From positions 1-64,000 of the forward strand of contig NZ_LNQC01000063.1 in NCBI RefSeq assembly GCF_001651855.1: DNA of 64,000 bases, in the 5' to 3' direction. Made by a program: the position numbers and the translations under genes. Origin of the DNA: Sinorhizobium americanum. GTDB lineage: Bacteria; Pseudomonadota; Alphaproteobacteria; Rhizobiales; Rhizobiaceae. A model generated the notes under the pieces. That model saw only the letters and a list, made by a program, of their open reading frames with translations, was not told where the DNA came from and searched no databases. Below, piece after piece: positions 55,193-64,000 of this stretch (its first letter is position 1; every line of letters starts with the position of its first letter).

Positions 55193-56263
55193 TCAGCTCC
55201 CGTCGTAAGGGTCCGCGAGCGCCGCATCCGGCCGGCTGATCGGGTACTTGGTCGTCGAAATCTTCGCGGCCAGCTTGGCTGCGCCGTTTTCCTTCAGGAG
55301 CGCCCGGAAGGTCGGGTGCATGCCGCCGTCCACATAGCCGTTGACCGGAGTGGATGAATCCTCCGCGAGGAGCCCGCTGAGCTTCTTTTCTTCGGTCGCC
55401 AGCCTCGCGACCAGCCCGGCGTCGGTTTCTCCGGGTGGGCACGCAGCGAGAGGGTCTTTCGGCTCCCCTTCCACGAACTCCCTATTGAAGACGTACCTGC
55501 CGCCGCAGGCAGACACTGTCGGCTGGCGCTTCGTCACTTCGAAAATGTCGTAGCCCTGCTTCAGGTTGCGCCAGAAGCCGAAATTCGGATCGCTCCTGTG
55601 GCGGGCCATGTTTTCCGCCGTCATGCGGAACGGATAGGCCTGAACCTGGAACTGCTGCTGCCCGCCCGCGAGCGCGCGCTGGACAACCGCGTAGATTTCG
55701 CTGACGCCCTGGTCCGTCAGCGCGTAGCACCCCGACGACGAGCATGCGCCATGCACCATGAGGGCCTCGCCCGTATAGCCAAGCGCCGCCTCAAGCTTGT
55801 TGGGATAGCCGAGATTGAACGAAAGGTAGTACTGAGACTTGGGATTCAGCATCCAATTCGAGACGTGGTAGAAGCCTTCCGGTGCCTGGCGGTCTCCTTC
55901 CCTGGTCTTCGCGCCGAGCTTCCCCGACCATCGGCACATCGGGTAGGTCTTGAGCAAGGCATACTCTCCCGCCCTGTTCTGCTTCCAGACCTCAAGCTCG
56001 CTTTCCTGCTTGAAAATGCGCACAAGCACAGGGCTTTGCGGCGTACTGCCCTTCTTCGCCATTTGCGCGATCAGCTTCGACGAAAGCTCCGGCGTCGGAT
56101 CGCCGAGGTCGTCGAGGGTCACGCAGCCTGAAAGCGCCAGCGCGAGCGCCGCAGCCACGAGGCTGCGACGGCATTGCCTCCTGCCGTGGAGCAGTCCGGC
56201 AAAGTGATATTGGGCAAAGGAAGCCACAGTTCGGATCATGCTTTCGTGATTCGTTGCGAGCAT
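55193..56263 (-). CDS. L,D-transpeptidase (YkuD/YafK-like), lipoprotein
   Basis: 356 residues. Hydrophobic segment and lipobox-like LALSGC (about residue 47) in the N-terminus, then a YkuD-type catalytic domain with HGACSSSGCYAL, the His-x6-Ser-x-Gly-Cys active site. The family crosslinks peptidoglycan or attaches proteins to it; YafK-like members act as hydrolases of lipoprotein-peptidoglycan links. Start could be 56239. Not obviously related to metal genes. Confidence 0.85.
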   Translation of the reverse strand: MLATNHESMIRTVASFAQYHFAGLLHGRRQCRRSLVAAALALALSGCVTLDDLGDPTPELSSKLIAQMAKKGSTPQSPVLVRIFKQESELEVWKQNRAGEYALLKTYPMCRWSGKLGAKTREGDRQAPEGFYHVSNWMLNPKSQYYLSFNLGYPNKLEAALGYTGEALMVHGACSSSGCYALTDQGVSEIYAVVQRALAGGQQQFQVQAYPFRMTAENMARHRSDPNFGFWRNLKQGYDIFEVTKRQPTVSACGGRYVFNREFVEGEPKDPLAACPPGETDAGLVARLATEEKKLSGLLAEDSSTPVNGYVDGGMHPTFRALLKENGAAKLAAKISTTKYPISRPDAALADPYDGS

Positions 56264-56387
56264 TGCGGATTGGTGAGTTCATATCATGGCGATGGTTGCG
56301 CCAGGCGGAAAAGTAGGTCGGTGGGGCGACCGGGTTGCACGCGAATATAAAACCTCAAGCTGCCCGAGACGCAAGGCATTGCCTGCC

Positions 56388-57371
56388 CTACACCACTTCC
56401 CGAGGGGCCTGAGGACATGCATGCTCACCAGTTTCCACCTGAAGTGTCGAGTGTCCTATGTTGTGGTCATGGCGCAGAGCCGCGTGGACATCGAACAGGA
56501 ATTCGTCGCCGGGGCTTCCGGCTGGCATCACCAGGTGAGCCGTGAGAGCCGTTTGCGTTGTGCTGATCGGCCAGATGTGCAGGTCGTGAACTTCGGCTAC
56601 CCCCTGCAATCCGCTCAGGAACGCGCGCACGCCCTCAGCGTCGACATTGTCGGGAACAGAATCAAGGGAGAGCGCGACGCTCCCGCGGAACAGCCCCCAC
56701 GTCCCCCACAGAATGACGGCCACAACGACGAGGCTCACGGCGGGGTCGACCCAGGTCCAACCAGTCTGGATGATCAGCAACCCGGCGATGACTACCCCTG
56801 CCGAGACAGCCGCGTCGGCCACCATGTGCATGTAGGCGCCGCGTATGTTCAGGTCCCCCTTGCGGCCTGAAGCAAACAGATACGCGGTCAGACCGTTGAT
56901 CAGAATGCCTATTCCGGCCACGAACATCACCGTCATACCTCCGACGGCCATCGGCTCCCACAGGCGCTGCACCGCCTCCCAGGCGATCGCGCCAACCGCC
57001 ACCAGCAACAGCATGGCGTTTGCGAGGGCCGCCAGTATCGATGACGCTCCGAGGCCATAGGTGTATTTCGGCGTAGGCAGCCTTCTCGCCAGGAGCACGG
57101 CGATCCAGGCGACGACCAGCCCCAGGACGTCGGACAGGTTGTGACCTGCGTCGGCAAGCAGCGCCATGGAGTTCGCGTAGAACCCGAACAGGGCTTCGAT
57201 GGCCACAAAGGCGGTGTTGAGCCCGATGCCGACGGCAAAGGCCGTCCCGAAGCTCGCTGGCGCGTGGACGTGGCCAAGGCCGCCGTGGAAGTGCTCGTGG
57301 TCGGAGCCGGCGCGTCGGTGGTCATGTACGTGGCCGGGAGCATGGTTCTGGCCGTTTTGCTTAGATGGCAT
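56388..57371 (-). CDS. Cation diffusion facilitator (Zn/Co/Cd exporter)
   Basis: 327 residues, six membrane spans with a His-rich N-terminus (HAPGHVHDHRRAGSDHEHFHGGLGHVH). Transport site H/D motifs: ADAGHNLSDVLGL and HMVADAAVSAGVVIAG; soluble C-terminal domain with VHDLHIWPI. CzcD/ZitB group, exporting Zn, Co or Cd. Start at 57371 or a GTG at 57386. Controlled by a MerR-type promoter just upstream. Confidence 0.9.
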   Translation of the reverse strand: MPSKQNGQNHAPGHVHDHRRAGSDHEHFHGGLGHVHAPASFGTAFAVGIGLNTAFVAIEALFGFYANSMALLADAGHNLSDVLGLVVAWIAVLLARRLPTPKYTYGLGASSILAALANAMLLLVAVGAIAWEAVQRLWEPMAVGGMTVMFVAGIGILINGLTAYLFASGRKGDLNIRGAYMHMVADAAVSAGVVIAGLLIIQTGWTWVDPAVSLVVVAVILWGTWGLFRGSVALSLDSVPDNVDAEGVRAFLSGLQGVAEVHDLHIWPISTTQTALTAHLVMPAGSPGDEFLFDVHAALRHDHNIGHSTLQVETGEHACPQAPREVV

Positions 57372-57407
57372 CGGTTCACCCGCCACTGGTTGGTTCAGAC
57401 TGCTTCC

Positions 57408-57438
57408 CTTCTAATCTCTCTAGTTACTAGAGGAACAA
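57408..57438 (-). promoter_or_regulatory. MerR-type promoter of the CDF exporter
   Basis: On the minus strand -35 TTGTTC (57433-57438), exact 19-bp spacer, -10 TAGAAG (57408-57413). Spacer includes CTCTAGTAACTAGAG, a perfect 7+1+7 palindrome. Same design as 51400-51430. Confidence 0.75.
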
Positions 57439-57754
57439 GGGTCAGGACTCAAAATTCATTGCCGAAAAATATCGTGCGACCTCGATCATGCCCGCGCTGA
57501 AGCGCGCTGTGCTCCCCGCATGGATTTCTAAGAAATCCCGTCCGTTCTGGAGGCGAGCGCAAGGGGCTGAAATCACCAGCGACATGATGGGCGTATTGTG
57601 CGCCCTGCGCCATCGTCGGGCGTAGTTTGAACGCGTATGCGCTGACAGCCGCGCAAGACAAGTCTCAGCTTAAATAGCTTCACGGCGACCAACAAACCAA
57701 ACAACATGCTTGCGAATCCGCAGAATGCCGCAGCCCACCGCTTGTACAGCTGTG

Positions 57755-57880
57755 TAAGATATCACTCGTTGCCTGGAGACCTGAGGCAAAGCTATCGAAG
57801 TCATCCACGCGCATGTTCCCCTCCCTCCTCCCAGGGTAGACTGGCTACCGTCGAACAGGTCCCGACGGTAGCCGCATTTT
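57755..57880 (+). ncRNA. Candidate trans-acting small RNA with CCTCCTCCC motif
   Basis: In a 724-base gap without genes, the plus strand has a small hairpin TTGCCT/AGGCAA (57769-57789), an unpaired C-rich stretch containing CCTCCTCCC (57824-57832; complementary to ribosome binding sites) and a perfect 11-bp stem GGCTACCGTCG/CGACGGTAGCC (57843-57873) followed by GCATTTTC. This resembles rhizobial alpha-r14/alpha-r15-type sRNAs, which carry CCUCCUCCC anti-Shine-Dalgarno loops and a terminator. 5' end is a guess; no clean promoter identified. Confidence 0.5.
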
Positions 57881-58110
57881 CTTGGGAGGCCAGACCGCGT
57901 CAAACGCGAACCCTCTGGCACTAGGCTTTGGCACTCAGGCCCGCGCAGGAAGGTTGTTGTGCCGTAGCCAAGATCACCGCCTACCCTCCATGCATTCCCC
58001 GACGCGCCCTTCTATCAGGTCAGCCGCTCACGAGGACGCACAAGCTGAAATCGAGGCGGTAATCGCGCTCTCCCGAACCCGGGCGACGAGCTTGGATGAG
58101 ACCTCCCCGA

Positions 58111-59025
58111 TCATGCAAGCGCCGCGTACTTCGCCAGATTGCGCCGCAGCAGGTTCAGCATCGCATCCCTGCTCGGATCGCGCACCGCCTTCATCCAAGC
58201 CACTGCCAGGGGGAGTTTCTGCATCGGTTCGCCCGCCTCTCCTTGCAGCGGCAAGAACCGGACCCCGCTGGCCGCAAGCGTCGACGTCCAGCGAGGCACT
58301 ATCGCGAGACCGATACCGGCCGCGACCATACTCACTATGGTTTGCTTCTCGTCCGCGACCTGGGAAATGCGCGGGTGCAGGCCAGCTTCCGCAAAAAGCA
58401 TCAGCGTCAGGTCGTAACTATGTGGCCTGGATCTTCTGTCGGGCACGATGAGCGGCTGCTCTTTCAAATCGCTGACCGAAACGTTTCCCCTTTCGGCCAA
58501 TCGATGCATGGTCGGAACGGCGACGACGGCTGTTTCGTACAATAGCTGCTCCACCACAAGATTGCGGCTCATTCCGGCTCGCGGCCTGATGAATGCCAGG
58601 TCCAGACCACCCGCCAAAAGCTTGGGGATGAGCCGGATGGATTTGTCCTCGAAGAGCTGCGTTGTCACATCCGGCAGGACGTCGCGAAAATCTTGGAGGA
58701 GCATCGGCAGCAGGCCAGCCGCCGCGCTGTCGATCGCTCCGATGCGAAAGATTTGGGTGCGTCGGCGTTGACTGGCTCGAAATCGCTCCGCCAGGCCATC
58801 TAACCGTGCCAGGATCGGCCGCGCCGCTTCCAGAAGCGCGACGCCGTCCTCGGTCAAAGCGACGCTACGTGTCGTTCGGCTGAGCAACTGGCTCCCGAGA
58901 GATTCTTCCAACAACCGCACATGCCGACCGAGTGAAGCGGGAAGCAGTCCCAACTTTTGGGCCGCCCTACCGAAATGAAGTTCCTCCGCCACGGCCACAA
59001 AGCATCTCAACTGTTCCAGTTCCAA
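58111..59025 (-). CDS. LysR-family transcriptional regulator
   Basis: 304 residues: helix-turn-helix [25 protein letters not shown] with [15 protein letters not shown], then an effector domain ([38 protein letters not shown]). The ELHFGRAA start marks the CatR/BenM-like subgroup that often binds carboxylates. Divergent from the tartrate/malate dehydrogenase gene, whose operon it probably activates. Confidence 0.9.
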   Translation of the reverse strand: MELEQLRCFVAVAEELHFGRAAQKLGLLPASLGRHVRLLEESLGSQLLSRTTRSVALTEDGVALLEAARPILARLDGLAERFRASQRRRTQIFRIGAIDSAAAGLLPMLLQDFRDVLPDVTTQLFEDKSIRLIPKLLAGGLDLAFIRPRAGMSRNLVVEQLLYETAVVAVPTMHRLAERGNVSVSDLKEQPLIVPDRRSRPHSYDLTLMLFAEAGLHPRISQVADEKQTIVSMVAAGIGLAIVPRWTSTLAASGVRFLPLQGEAGEPMQKLPLAVAWMKAVRDPSRDAMLNLLRRNLAKYAALA

Positions 59026-59134
59026 TTGCCGTACCCCCCAAGATTATATCGCTTGTTTATATAATCTTTTATCCATTGAGGAAACCGATTTGGCCGGATT
59101 ACGGTCGAGAGAAGCCCAGCTCAAGGAGAAGTTG

Positions 59135-60208
59135 ATGCGTGAATATTCCATCGCAACCATACCCGCCGACGGCATCGGACCTGAGGTTATCGCTGCCGGC
59201 CGGACAGTTCTTGCGAACCTCGAGAAGCGGCTCGGCGACGTCAAATTCACCGTCGAAAATTTCGACTGGGGGTCCGACTACTACAAGAAGCACGGTGTGA
59301 TGATGCCGTTGGACGGGCTGGAGCAGCTCAAGAAATTCGACGCGATTTATTTCGGCGCCGTCGGAGCACCGGATGTCCCAGACCACATTACCCTTTGGGG
59401 ACTCAGATTGCCGATCTGCCAGGGTTTTGACCAGTACGCCAACGTCCGGCCAACCAAGATTCTGCCTGGCATAACCCCTCCCTTACGCAATTGCGGCCGC
59501 GGCGACCTCGACTGGGTGATCGTGCGTGAAAACTCCGAAGGCGAATATTCTGGCCATGGCGGCCGCGCCCACCGCGGCCTGCCCGAGGAGGTAGGAACCG
59601 AGGTTGCCATCTTCACCCGCGTCGGCGTCACCCGCATCATGCGCTATGCCTTCAAGTTGGCCCAATCCCGCCCGCGCAAATTGCTCACGGTCGTTACGAA
59701 GTCGAATGCCCAGCGCCATGGCATGGTCATGTGGGACGAGATCGCCGCTGAGGTGGCGGAGGAATTCCCGGACGTGACCTGGGACAAGATGCTGGTCGAT
59801 GCGATGACGGTCCGGATGACGCTCAAGCCGCAGAGCCTCGACACCATCGTGGCAACCAATCTGCACGCCGACATCCTCTCCGATCTCGCTGGCGCGCTTG
59901 CTGGCAGCCTCGGGGTCGCACCGACGGCGAATATCGATCCGGAGCGTCGCTTCCCCTCGATGTTCGAGCCGATCCATGGCTCAGCCTTCGACATTACCGG
60001 TAAGGGCATCGCCAACCCCGTCGCCACCTTCTGGACGGCTGCCCAGATGCTCGACCACCTCGGCGAGCAGGAGGCTTCGGCCCGCCTGATGCGCGCTGTC
60101 GAACGGGTCACTGGCGCCGGAATCCTTACCCCTGACGTAGGCGGTACCGCCACGACTCGGGAGGTTACCGGGGCCGTCTGCGACGCGATTCATTCCTCCA
60201 ACGTCTAG
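59135..60208 (+). CDS. ttuC: Tartrate dehydrogenase / D-malate dehydrogenase
   Basis: 357 residues of the isocitrate/isopropylmalate dehydrogenase family. Substrate and metal-site segments: RENSEGEYSGHGGRAH, VTKSNAQRHGMVMWDE, DAMTVRMTLKP, NLHADILSDLAGALAGSLG and EPIHGSAFDITGKG. The TtuC subgroup oxidises tartrate or D-malate. ATG 59135 is preceded by AAGGAG. Followed after 16 bases by ttuD. Confidence 0.9.
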   Translation: MREYSIATIPADGIGPEVIAAGRTVLANLEKRLGDVKFTVENFDWGSDYYKKHGVMMPLDGLEQLKKFDAIYFGAVGAPDVPDHITLWGLRLPICQGFDQYANVRPTKILPGITPPLRNCGRGDLDWVIVRENSEGEYSGHGGRAHRGLPEEVGTEVAIFTRVGVTRIMRYAFKLAQSRPRKLLTVVTKSNAQRHGMVMWDEIAAEVAEEFPDVTWDKMLVDAMTVRMTLKPQSLDTIVATNLHADILSDLAGALAGSLGVAPTANIDPERRFPSMFEPIHGSAFDITGKGIANPVATFWTAAQMLDHLGEQEASARLMRAVERVTGAGILTPDVGGTATTREVTGAVCDAIHSSNV

Positions 60209-60224
60209 GGACACGTGGCCGACG

Positions 60225-61499
60225 ATGGTGTGGGACGATCAGAAAGCAAGGAAGGCATTGCGCCGGATCTTTGACGCTGCCGTCGGCAGTGCCGACCCGG
60301 CGTTGATCGTCCCGCAGCATCTGCCGCCGCCGCCGAAGGGTAGATGTGTCGTGATCGGCGCCGGAAAGGCATCCGCCGCGATGGCCGCCGCTTTGAATGC
60401 GTCCTGGCCGGAAGTCACTCTGACGGGCGTCGTTGTCACGCGATACGGCCACGCCGTTCCTGCCGGGCGCATCGAGATCATCGAAGCCGCTCATCCGGTG
60501 CCGGATGAGATGAGCCTCGTCGCATCGACGAAAATGCTCAAAGCAGTCCAGGGCCTCGCGCCTGACGACTTGGTGATCGCCCTGATCTCGGGCGGGGGGT
60601 CGGCCTTGGTGGTCGCGCCGGCCGGCGCGATGAGCCTTGGGGACAAGCAGGCCGTCAACCAGGCACTGCTTTCGAGCGGTGCGACAATATCGGAAATGAA
60701 TGCGGTCAGAAAACATCTGTCGCGCATCAAGGGCGGGCAGCTCGCCTTGGCCGCCCGGCCTGCCAGGCTGCTGACCCTTGTCATCTCCGACGTGCCTGGG
60801 GACGATCCGGCCGAGATTGCCTCTGGTCCGACGGTCGCAGATCCGTCCACGGTCGAGGAAGCTCGCGAGGTCGTAAAGCGGTACAAGCTGGTCTTGCCAG
60901 CGTCTGCGCTTCGGGTGCTCGAGCAAGGGGAAGAAACGCCGAAGAGCTTGAAGCCGGAGCCGGACGTGCGTGTTGTCGCGGCCCCTGATCTTGCGCTTGC
61001 CGCCGCCGCCGAAGCTGCGGCGAGCCTCGGATTGAGACCGCTCATCCTGGGTGATGCGCTTGAAGGCGAAGCGCGCGAAATGGGTAGGATGATGGCCGGG
61101 ATAGCGCTTTCGTCACAGGCCCGCGGGCTGCCGGTGGACGGCCCGGCTGTCCTGCTCTCAGGGGGCGAAGCGACGGTCACGATCGGGTCGGGTCCAGCCG
61201 GTAAAGGGGGACGCAACACCGAATTCCTATTGAGCCTGGCGCTCGCCTTGAAGGCGCGCGACGGGATATGGGCCTTGGCTGGGGACACGGATGGCATCGA
61301 TGGGGTCGAAGACACTGCGGGCGCTCTCATCGCGCCGGACACACTCGTGCGCATGCACCGGTGCGGTTTCGATCCGAAGAAGATGCTCGCGCACCACGAC
61401 AGCTATACGGCCTTCCAGGCGATCGGGGATCTCGTGGTCACTGGCCCGACTCTGACCAATGTCAACGACATCCGCGCCATCCTCATCAGCGGGAGCTAG
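60225..61499 (+). CDS. ttuD: Glycerate 2-kinase / hydroxypyruvate reductase-type MOFRL protein
   Basis: 424 residues of the MOFRL family: GAGKASAAMAAAL, ISGGGSALVVAPAG, SDVPGDDPAEIASGPT, GGEATVTIG and GGRNTEFLLSLAL, with AGDTDGIDG. In tartrate utilisation clusters it is named TtuD (originally hydroxypyruvate reductase); the family acts as glycerate 2-kinase. Tartrate degraded by TtuC leads to glycerate, which this enzyme phosphorylates. Operon with ttuC. Confidence 0.9.
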   Translation: MVWDDQKARKALRRIFDAAVGSADPALIVPQHLPPPPKGRCVVIGAGKASAAMAAALNASWPEVTLTGVVVTRYGHAVPAGRIEIIEAAHPVPDEMSLVASTKMLKAVQGLAPDDLVIALISGGGSALVVAPAGAMSLGDKQAVNQALLSSGATISEMNAVRKHLSRIKGGQLALAARPARLLTLVISDVPGDDPAEIASGPTVADPSTVEEAREVVKRYKLVLPASALRVLEQGEETPKSLKPEPDVRVVAAPDLALAAAAEAAASLGLRPLILGDALEGEAREMGRMMAGIALSSQARGLPVDGPAVLLSGGEATVTIGSGPAGKGGRNTEFLLSLALALKARDGIWALAGDTDGIDGVEDTAGALIAPDTLVRMHRCGFDPKKMLAHHDSYTAFQAIGDLVVTGPTLTNVNDIRAILISGS

Positions 61500-61502
61500 C
61501 CC

Positions 61503-61979
61503 ATGAAACTTGATCGGATCGACATCAAGATTCTCAACGCGTTGCAGAAGAATGGCCGAATGACGAATGTCGAGCTTTCGGAGATAGTCAATCTTTCGCC
61601 GAGCCCCTGTTTGATGCGCGTAAAAAAGCTGCAGACTGAGGGCTATATCGAGGGTTATTCGGCGCGGATCAATATTGGAAAGCTGGGGGAGACCCTGACT
61701 GTTTTCACCGAAATCACCCTGAAGAACCACCGCCAGATCGACTTCGCCCGCTTCCTGGCTACGATCGAGAAGGTCGATCAGGTAATCGAGTGCCACCTGG
61801 TCTCGGGAGGCTACGATTATCTTGTGAAATTCGTTACCACTGGAATTGAGGAATACCAGACGATAATGGAGCGGCTGATCGATAGGGAGATCGGTATTGA
61901 CAAATACTTCAGCTTCGTCGTGCTCAAATCTCCTCTGGTCAAGGCGCACATGCCGTTGACGAATCTGTTTCGGCCGTAG
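61503..61979 (+). CDS. Lrp/AsnC-family regulator, copy 1
   Basis: 158 residues: N-terminal helix-turn-helix (DRIDIKILNALQKNGRMTNVELSEIVNLSPSPCLMRVKKLQ) and RAM ligand-binding domain (VIECHLVSGGYDYLVKFVT). Starts 4 bases after ttuD. A second copy, 131 of 158 residues identical by my count, lies at 62244-62720. Both have the Cys in SPSPC/SASPC unlike the usual SPxTV. Effector likely an amino acid. Confidence 0.92.
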   Translation: MKLDRIDIKILNALQKNGRMTNVELSEIVNLSPSPCLMRVKKLQTEGYIEGYSARINIGKLGETLTVFTEITLKNHRQIDFARFLATIEKVDQVIECHLVSGGYDYLVKFVTTGIEEYQTIMERLIDREIGIDKYFSFVVLKSPLVKAHMPLTNLFRP

Positions 61980-62243
61980 TCTCTCATCAACACTTCGTCC
62001 TGCGGCAACGATGCCGTAGACCCGTTTGCTTTGGGCACAGACGAGCCGCTGTTTGAGCGTTGCGGATGGTTTTTGAACCGTTCAGCAGAAAATTCTGTGA
62101 ACGGCGGCCCAGGCAGCTGTTTCTGCTTTGCCGGTCCGCGCGAAACGAATCGACACTTCAGCCGCTGTGCTAGCATGGTACCGGAGACACTCGCGGCGTC
62201 ACGTGCTGCGTCGTTAGCCTCGCAACTAACGGAGGGGGCCCCG

Positions 62244-62720
62244 ATGAAACTCGACCGGATCGACGTCAAGATCCTCTCCGAATTGCAGAAGAACGGCCGC
62301 ATCACCAATGTCGAGCTCGCAGAGCTGGTCAATCTCTCAGCGAGCCCCTGTCTGATGCGGGTGAAGAAGCTGCAAGCAGAAGGGTATATCGAGGGCTATT
62401 CTGCACAGATCAATGTCGGCAAGCTCGGGCAGACGTTGACGGTTTTCACCGAAATCACTTTGAAGAACCACCGGCACATAGACTTCGCGCGTTTTCTCGC
62501 CGCCATCGAGAAGGTCGACTCCGTTGTGGAGTGCCACCTGGTGTCTGGCGGTTACGACTATCTTCTAAAGTTCGTCACTGGCGGTATCGTCGAATACCAG
62601 ACGATCATGGAGCGGCTGATTGACATGGATGTCGGCATCGACAGATACAACAGCTTCGTTGTCTTGAAGTCGCCGATTGTCAAAGCACACATGCCGCTGA
62701 CCAGCCTTTTTCCGGTTTAG
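62244..62720 (+). CDS. Lrp/AsnC-family regulator, copy 2
   Basis: 158 residues, paralog of the previous gene in tandem, separated by 264 bases with its own promoter region and a GGAGG ribosome binding site; ATG 62244. Same domains: DRIDVKILSELQKNG, SASPCLMRVKKLQ, VVECHLVSGGYDYLLKFV. Convergent with the aminotransferase gene, which could be a target. Confidence 0.92.
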   Translation: MKLDRIDVKILSELQKNGRITNVELAELVNLSASPCLMRVKKLQAEGYIEGYSAQINVGKLGQTLTVFTEITLKNHRHIDFARFLAAIEKVDSVVECHLVSGGYDYLLKFVTGGIVEYQTIMERLIDMDVGIDRYNSFVVLKSPIVKAHMPLTSLFPV

Positions 62721-62899
62721 CATTGCATGGGACGTTCCGTCCTGGCTCGAGCGTCCTCGGCTCGTGTCCGCCCAATCGCGCCGTTCCTTCAACGATGGGA
62801 GGGAGGGGACGTGCATTGTCTCCTCATTGGAGCGCGGTTGTGGTCCCATCGGCGAACGTGCTCTGATCCGCAGCAGCTCCTATGCAGGCATTCTCGGCG

Positions 62900-62929
62900 C
62901 GCAAGCCGGCGCCTTAGCACCGGCTTGCG
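62900..62929. terminator. Inverted repeat between convergent genes
   Basis: Perfect 10-bp stem CGCAAGCCGG / CCGGCTTGCG with a 10-base loop between the AsnC copy 2 stop and the aminotransferase stop. Probably a bidirectional terminator, although no T-run is seen. Confidence 0.5.
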
Positions 62930-62971
62930 TTCAATGGCCGGTTCGTCGTCGCTATGCGCGACGGTCGCCCG

Positions 62972-64000
62972 TCAGGCTTTCACGGCAGCGCGGACATCCG
63001 GGTCTTCGAGGGTCTGGTCGAGTGTCCTGCGGGTACGTTCGACGATGGCATCGACGTCGGCGTCGGTGCAGCAGAGCGGCGGCGCGTAGCCGAGGACGCC
63101 GTTGGCGAAGGCGCGAATGATGAGGCCGTTCTCCCAGGCGCGATCGAAGACACGGCGCGCCGGGTCGGCGGCGGCCGGCAGCGGGGTTTTCTTCTCCTTA
63201 TCGACCACCATTTCGACCGCGGCCAGCATGCCACGGCCGCGCACATCGCCGACGAGCGGGTGCTCCTTGAGGCTTTCGAGGCCCGCCATCAGCCGAGCGC
63301 CCGCCTTGCGTCCGTTGTCCAGAAGTCCTTCCTCATAGAGCTTCAGGACCTCGAGCGCGACGGCGGCGCTCACCGGATGGGCCGAGTAGGTATAGCCGTG
63401 ACCGACGGCGGCGGCACCGGCACCATCTGCGATCGTCTGGTAGACGTGGTCGGCCATGAACACCGCGCCCATGGGCACATAGGCGGAGGTGAGGCCCTTC
63501 GCCGTGGTGATGAAGTCCGGCACGATCTCGTCGTCCTGGCATGCGAAGAGCGGGCCGGTGCGGCCAAATCCGGTGATCACTTCGTCGGCGACGAACAGGA
63601 TGCCCAGTTCGCGGCAGAGCTCACGCATTGCCTTCATCCAGCCCTTCGGCGGCACCAGCACGCCGCCGGAACCCTGGATCGGCTCGGCATAGAAGGCGGC
63701 GACGCGCTCGGGACCGATCTCCTCGACCTTGCGGCGCAGGGCAGCAAGGGAGGCATTGATGATTGCCTGTGGATCCTCGCCCACGGGATTGCGGTAGATG
63801 TAGTGCGACGGGATCTTGTGCTGCCAGTCGAAGGGGATGCCGAAGCCCGCATGAAAGAGGGGAAGCGCCGTCAAGCCGGCGCCAACGGTCGATGAACCGT
63901 GATAGCCCTGCTCGACCGAAATGAACTGGTCGCGCTGCGGCTCGCCGCGCGCGATCCAATAATAGCGGATGAAGCGGATCGTGCTATCGACCGCATCGGA
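62972..64000 (-). CDS. Class III aminotransferase (partial, cut by right edge)
   Basis: Class III pyridoxal-phosphate aminotransferase (ornithine/omega-amino acid type); 342 C-terminal residues visible, frame open to the right edge (N-terminal about 110 residues missing). PLP segments: VEQGYHGSSTVGAGLTALP, EPIQGSGGVLVPPKGW, VADEVITGFGRTG and Lys in TTAKGLTSAYVPMGA. The aspartate aminotransferase-family/omega-aminotransferase group acts on beta-alanine, GABA, taurine or similar amines. Neighbouring AsnC regulators may control it. Confidence 0.9.
   Translation of the reverse strand, partial: SDAVDSTIRFIRYYWIARGEPQRDQFISVEQGYHGSSTVGAGLTALPLFHAGFGIPFDWQHKIPSHYIYRNPVGEDPQAIINASLAALRRKVEEIGPERVAAFYAEPIQGSGGVLVPPKGWMKAMRELCRELGILFVADEVITGFGRTGPLFACQDDEIVPDFITTAKGLTSAYVPMGAVFMADHVYQTIADGAGAAAVGHGYTYSAHPVSAAVALEVLKLYEEGLLDNGRKAGARLMAGLESLKEHPLVGDVRGRGMLAAVEMVVDKEKKTPLPAAADPARRVFDRAWENGLIIRAFANGVLGYAPPLCCTDADVDAIVERTRRTLDQTLEDPDVRAAVKA

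Noticed and set aside
57882-58451. 189-codon plus-strand frame
   Set aside because: Most of it is antisense to the LysR regulator; Arg, Pro and Ser-rich composition without motif.

Overview
The window looks like a GC-rich alphaproteobacterial replicon of the Rhizobiaceae, most likely a Sinorhizobium/Ensifer megaplasmid of the pSymB type. This is inferred from gene content and order (red-type cbb operon next to pqqABCDE and a lanthanide-type xoxFGJ cluster), from long interspersed palindromic repeats of a kind common in rhizobia, and from a candidate small RNA with a CCTCCTCCC motif. No rRNA, tRNA, CRISPR array or intact insertion sequence was recognised.

Layout. 1-6.3 kb: a hydrolase cut by the left edge, then a sugar-acid/uronate module (SMP-30 lactonase, DapA-family lyase, FadR-type regulator, IlvD/Edd dehydratase, uronate dehydrogenase). 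6.4-12.9 kb: two paralogous short-chain dehydrogenases around a GntR regulator, followed by a betaine-type ABC importer with an unusual fused double permease. 12.9-16.3 kb: MFS transporter and GcvA-like LysR regulator. 16.5-19.8 kb: pqqABCDE on the minus strand. 20.1-30.4 kb: cbbR and the divergent cbbFPTALSXE operon ending in a redoxin gene. 30.6-42.5 kb: a minus-strand C1 cluster: Gfa, a decayed ABC ATPase, a NitT/TauT-type ABC transporter, two PQQ-associated periplasmic proteins, XoxJ, XoxG, XoxF, a second cytochrome c, FghA and the glutathione-dependent formaldehyde dehydrogenase. 42.7-48.8 kb: secreted proteins of unknown role and a response regulator / FIST protein / hybrid histidine kinase operon. 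49-57.4 kb: metal homeostasis (P-type ATPase, ZIP transporter, multicopper oxidase, MntR, CDF exporter) plus an L,D-transpeptidase and a frameshifted copper-chaperone remnant. 57.7-64 kb: candidate sRNA, LysR, tartrate/D-malate dehydrogenase and glycerate kinase, two tandem Lrp/AsnC paralogs and a class III aminotransferase cut by the right edge.

How it fits together. The central 26 kb encodes a nearly complete route from methanol to biomass: XoxF (with the lanthanide-coordinating Asp and PQQ made by pqqABCDE) oxidises methanol, XoxG and the second cytochrome take electrons, Gfa, formaldehyde dehydrogenase and FghA convert formaldehyde to formate through glutathione, and CO2 released from formate (formate dehydrogenase is not in the window) can be fixed by the CbbR-controlled Calvin cycle. 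The FIST-kinase-regulator operon beside the formaldehyde genes is the likely sensor. The metal region shows two MerR-type promoters with 19-bp spacers and MntR-like boxes, so its genes are probably induced by separate metal signals.
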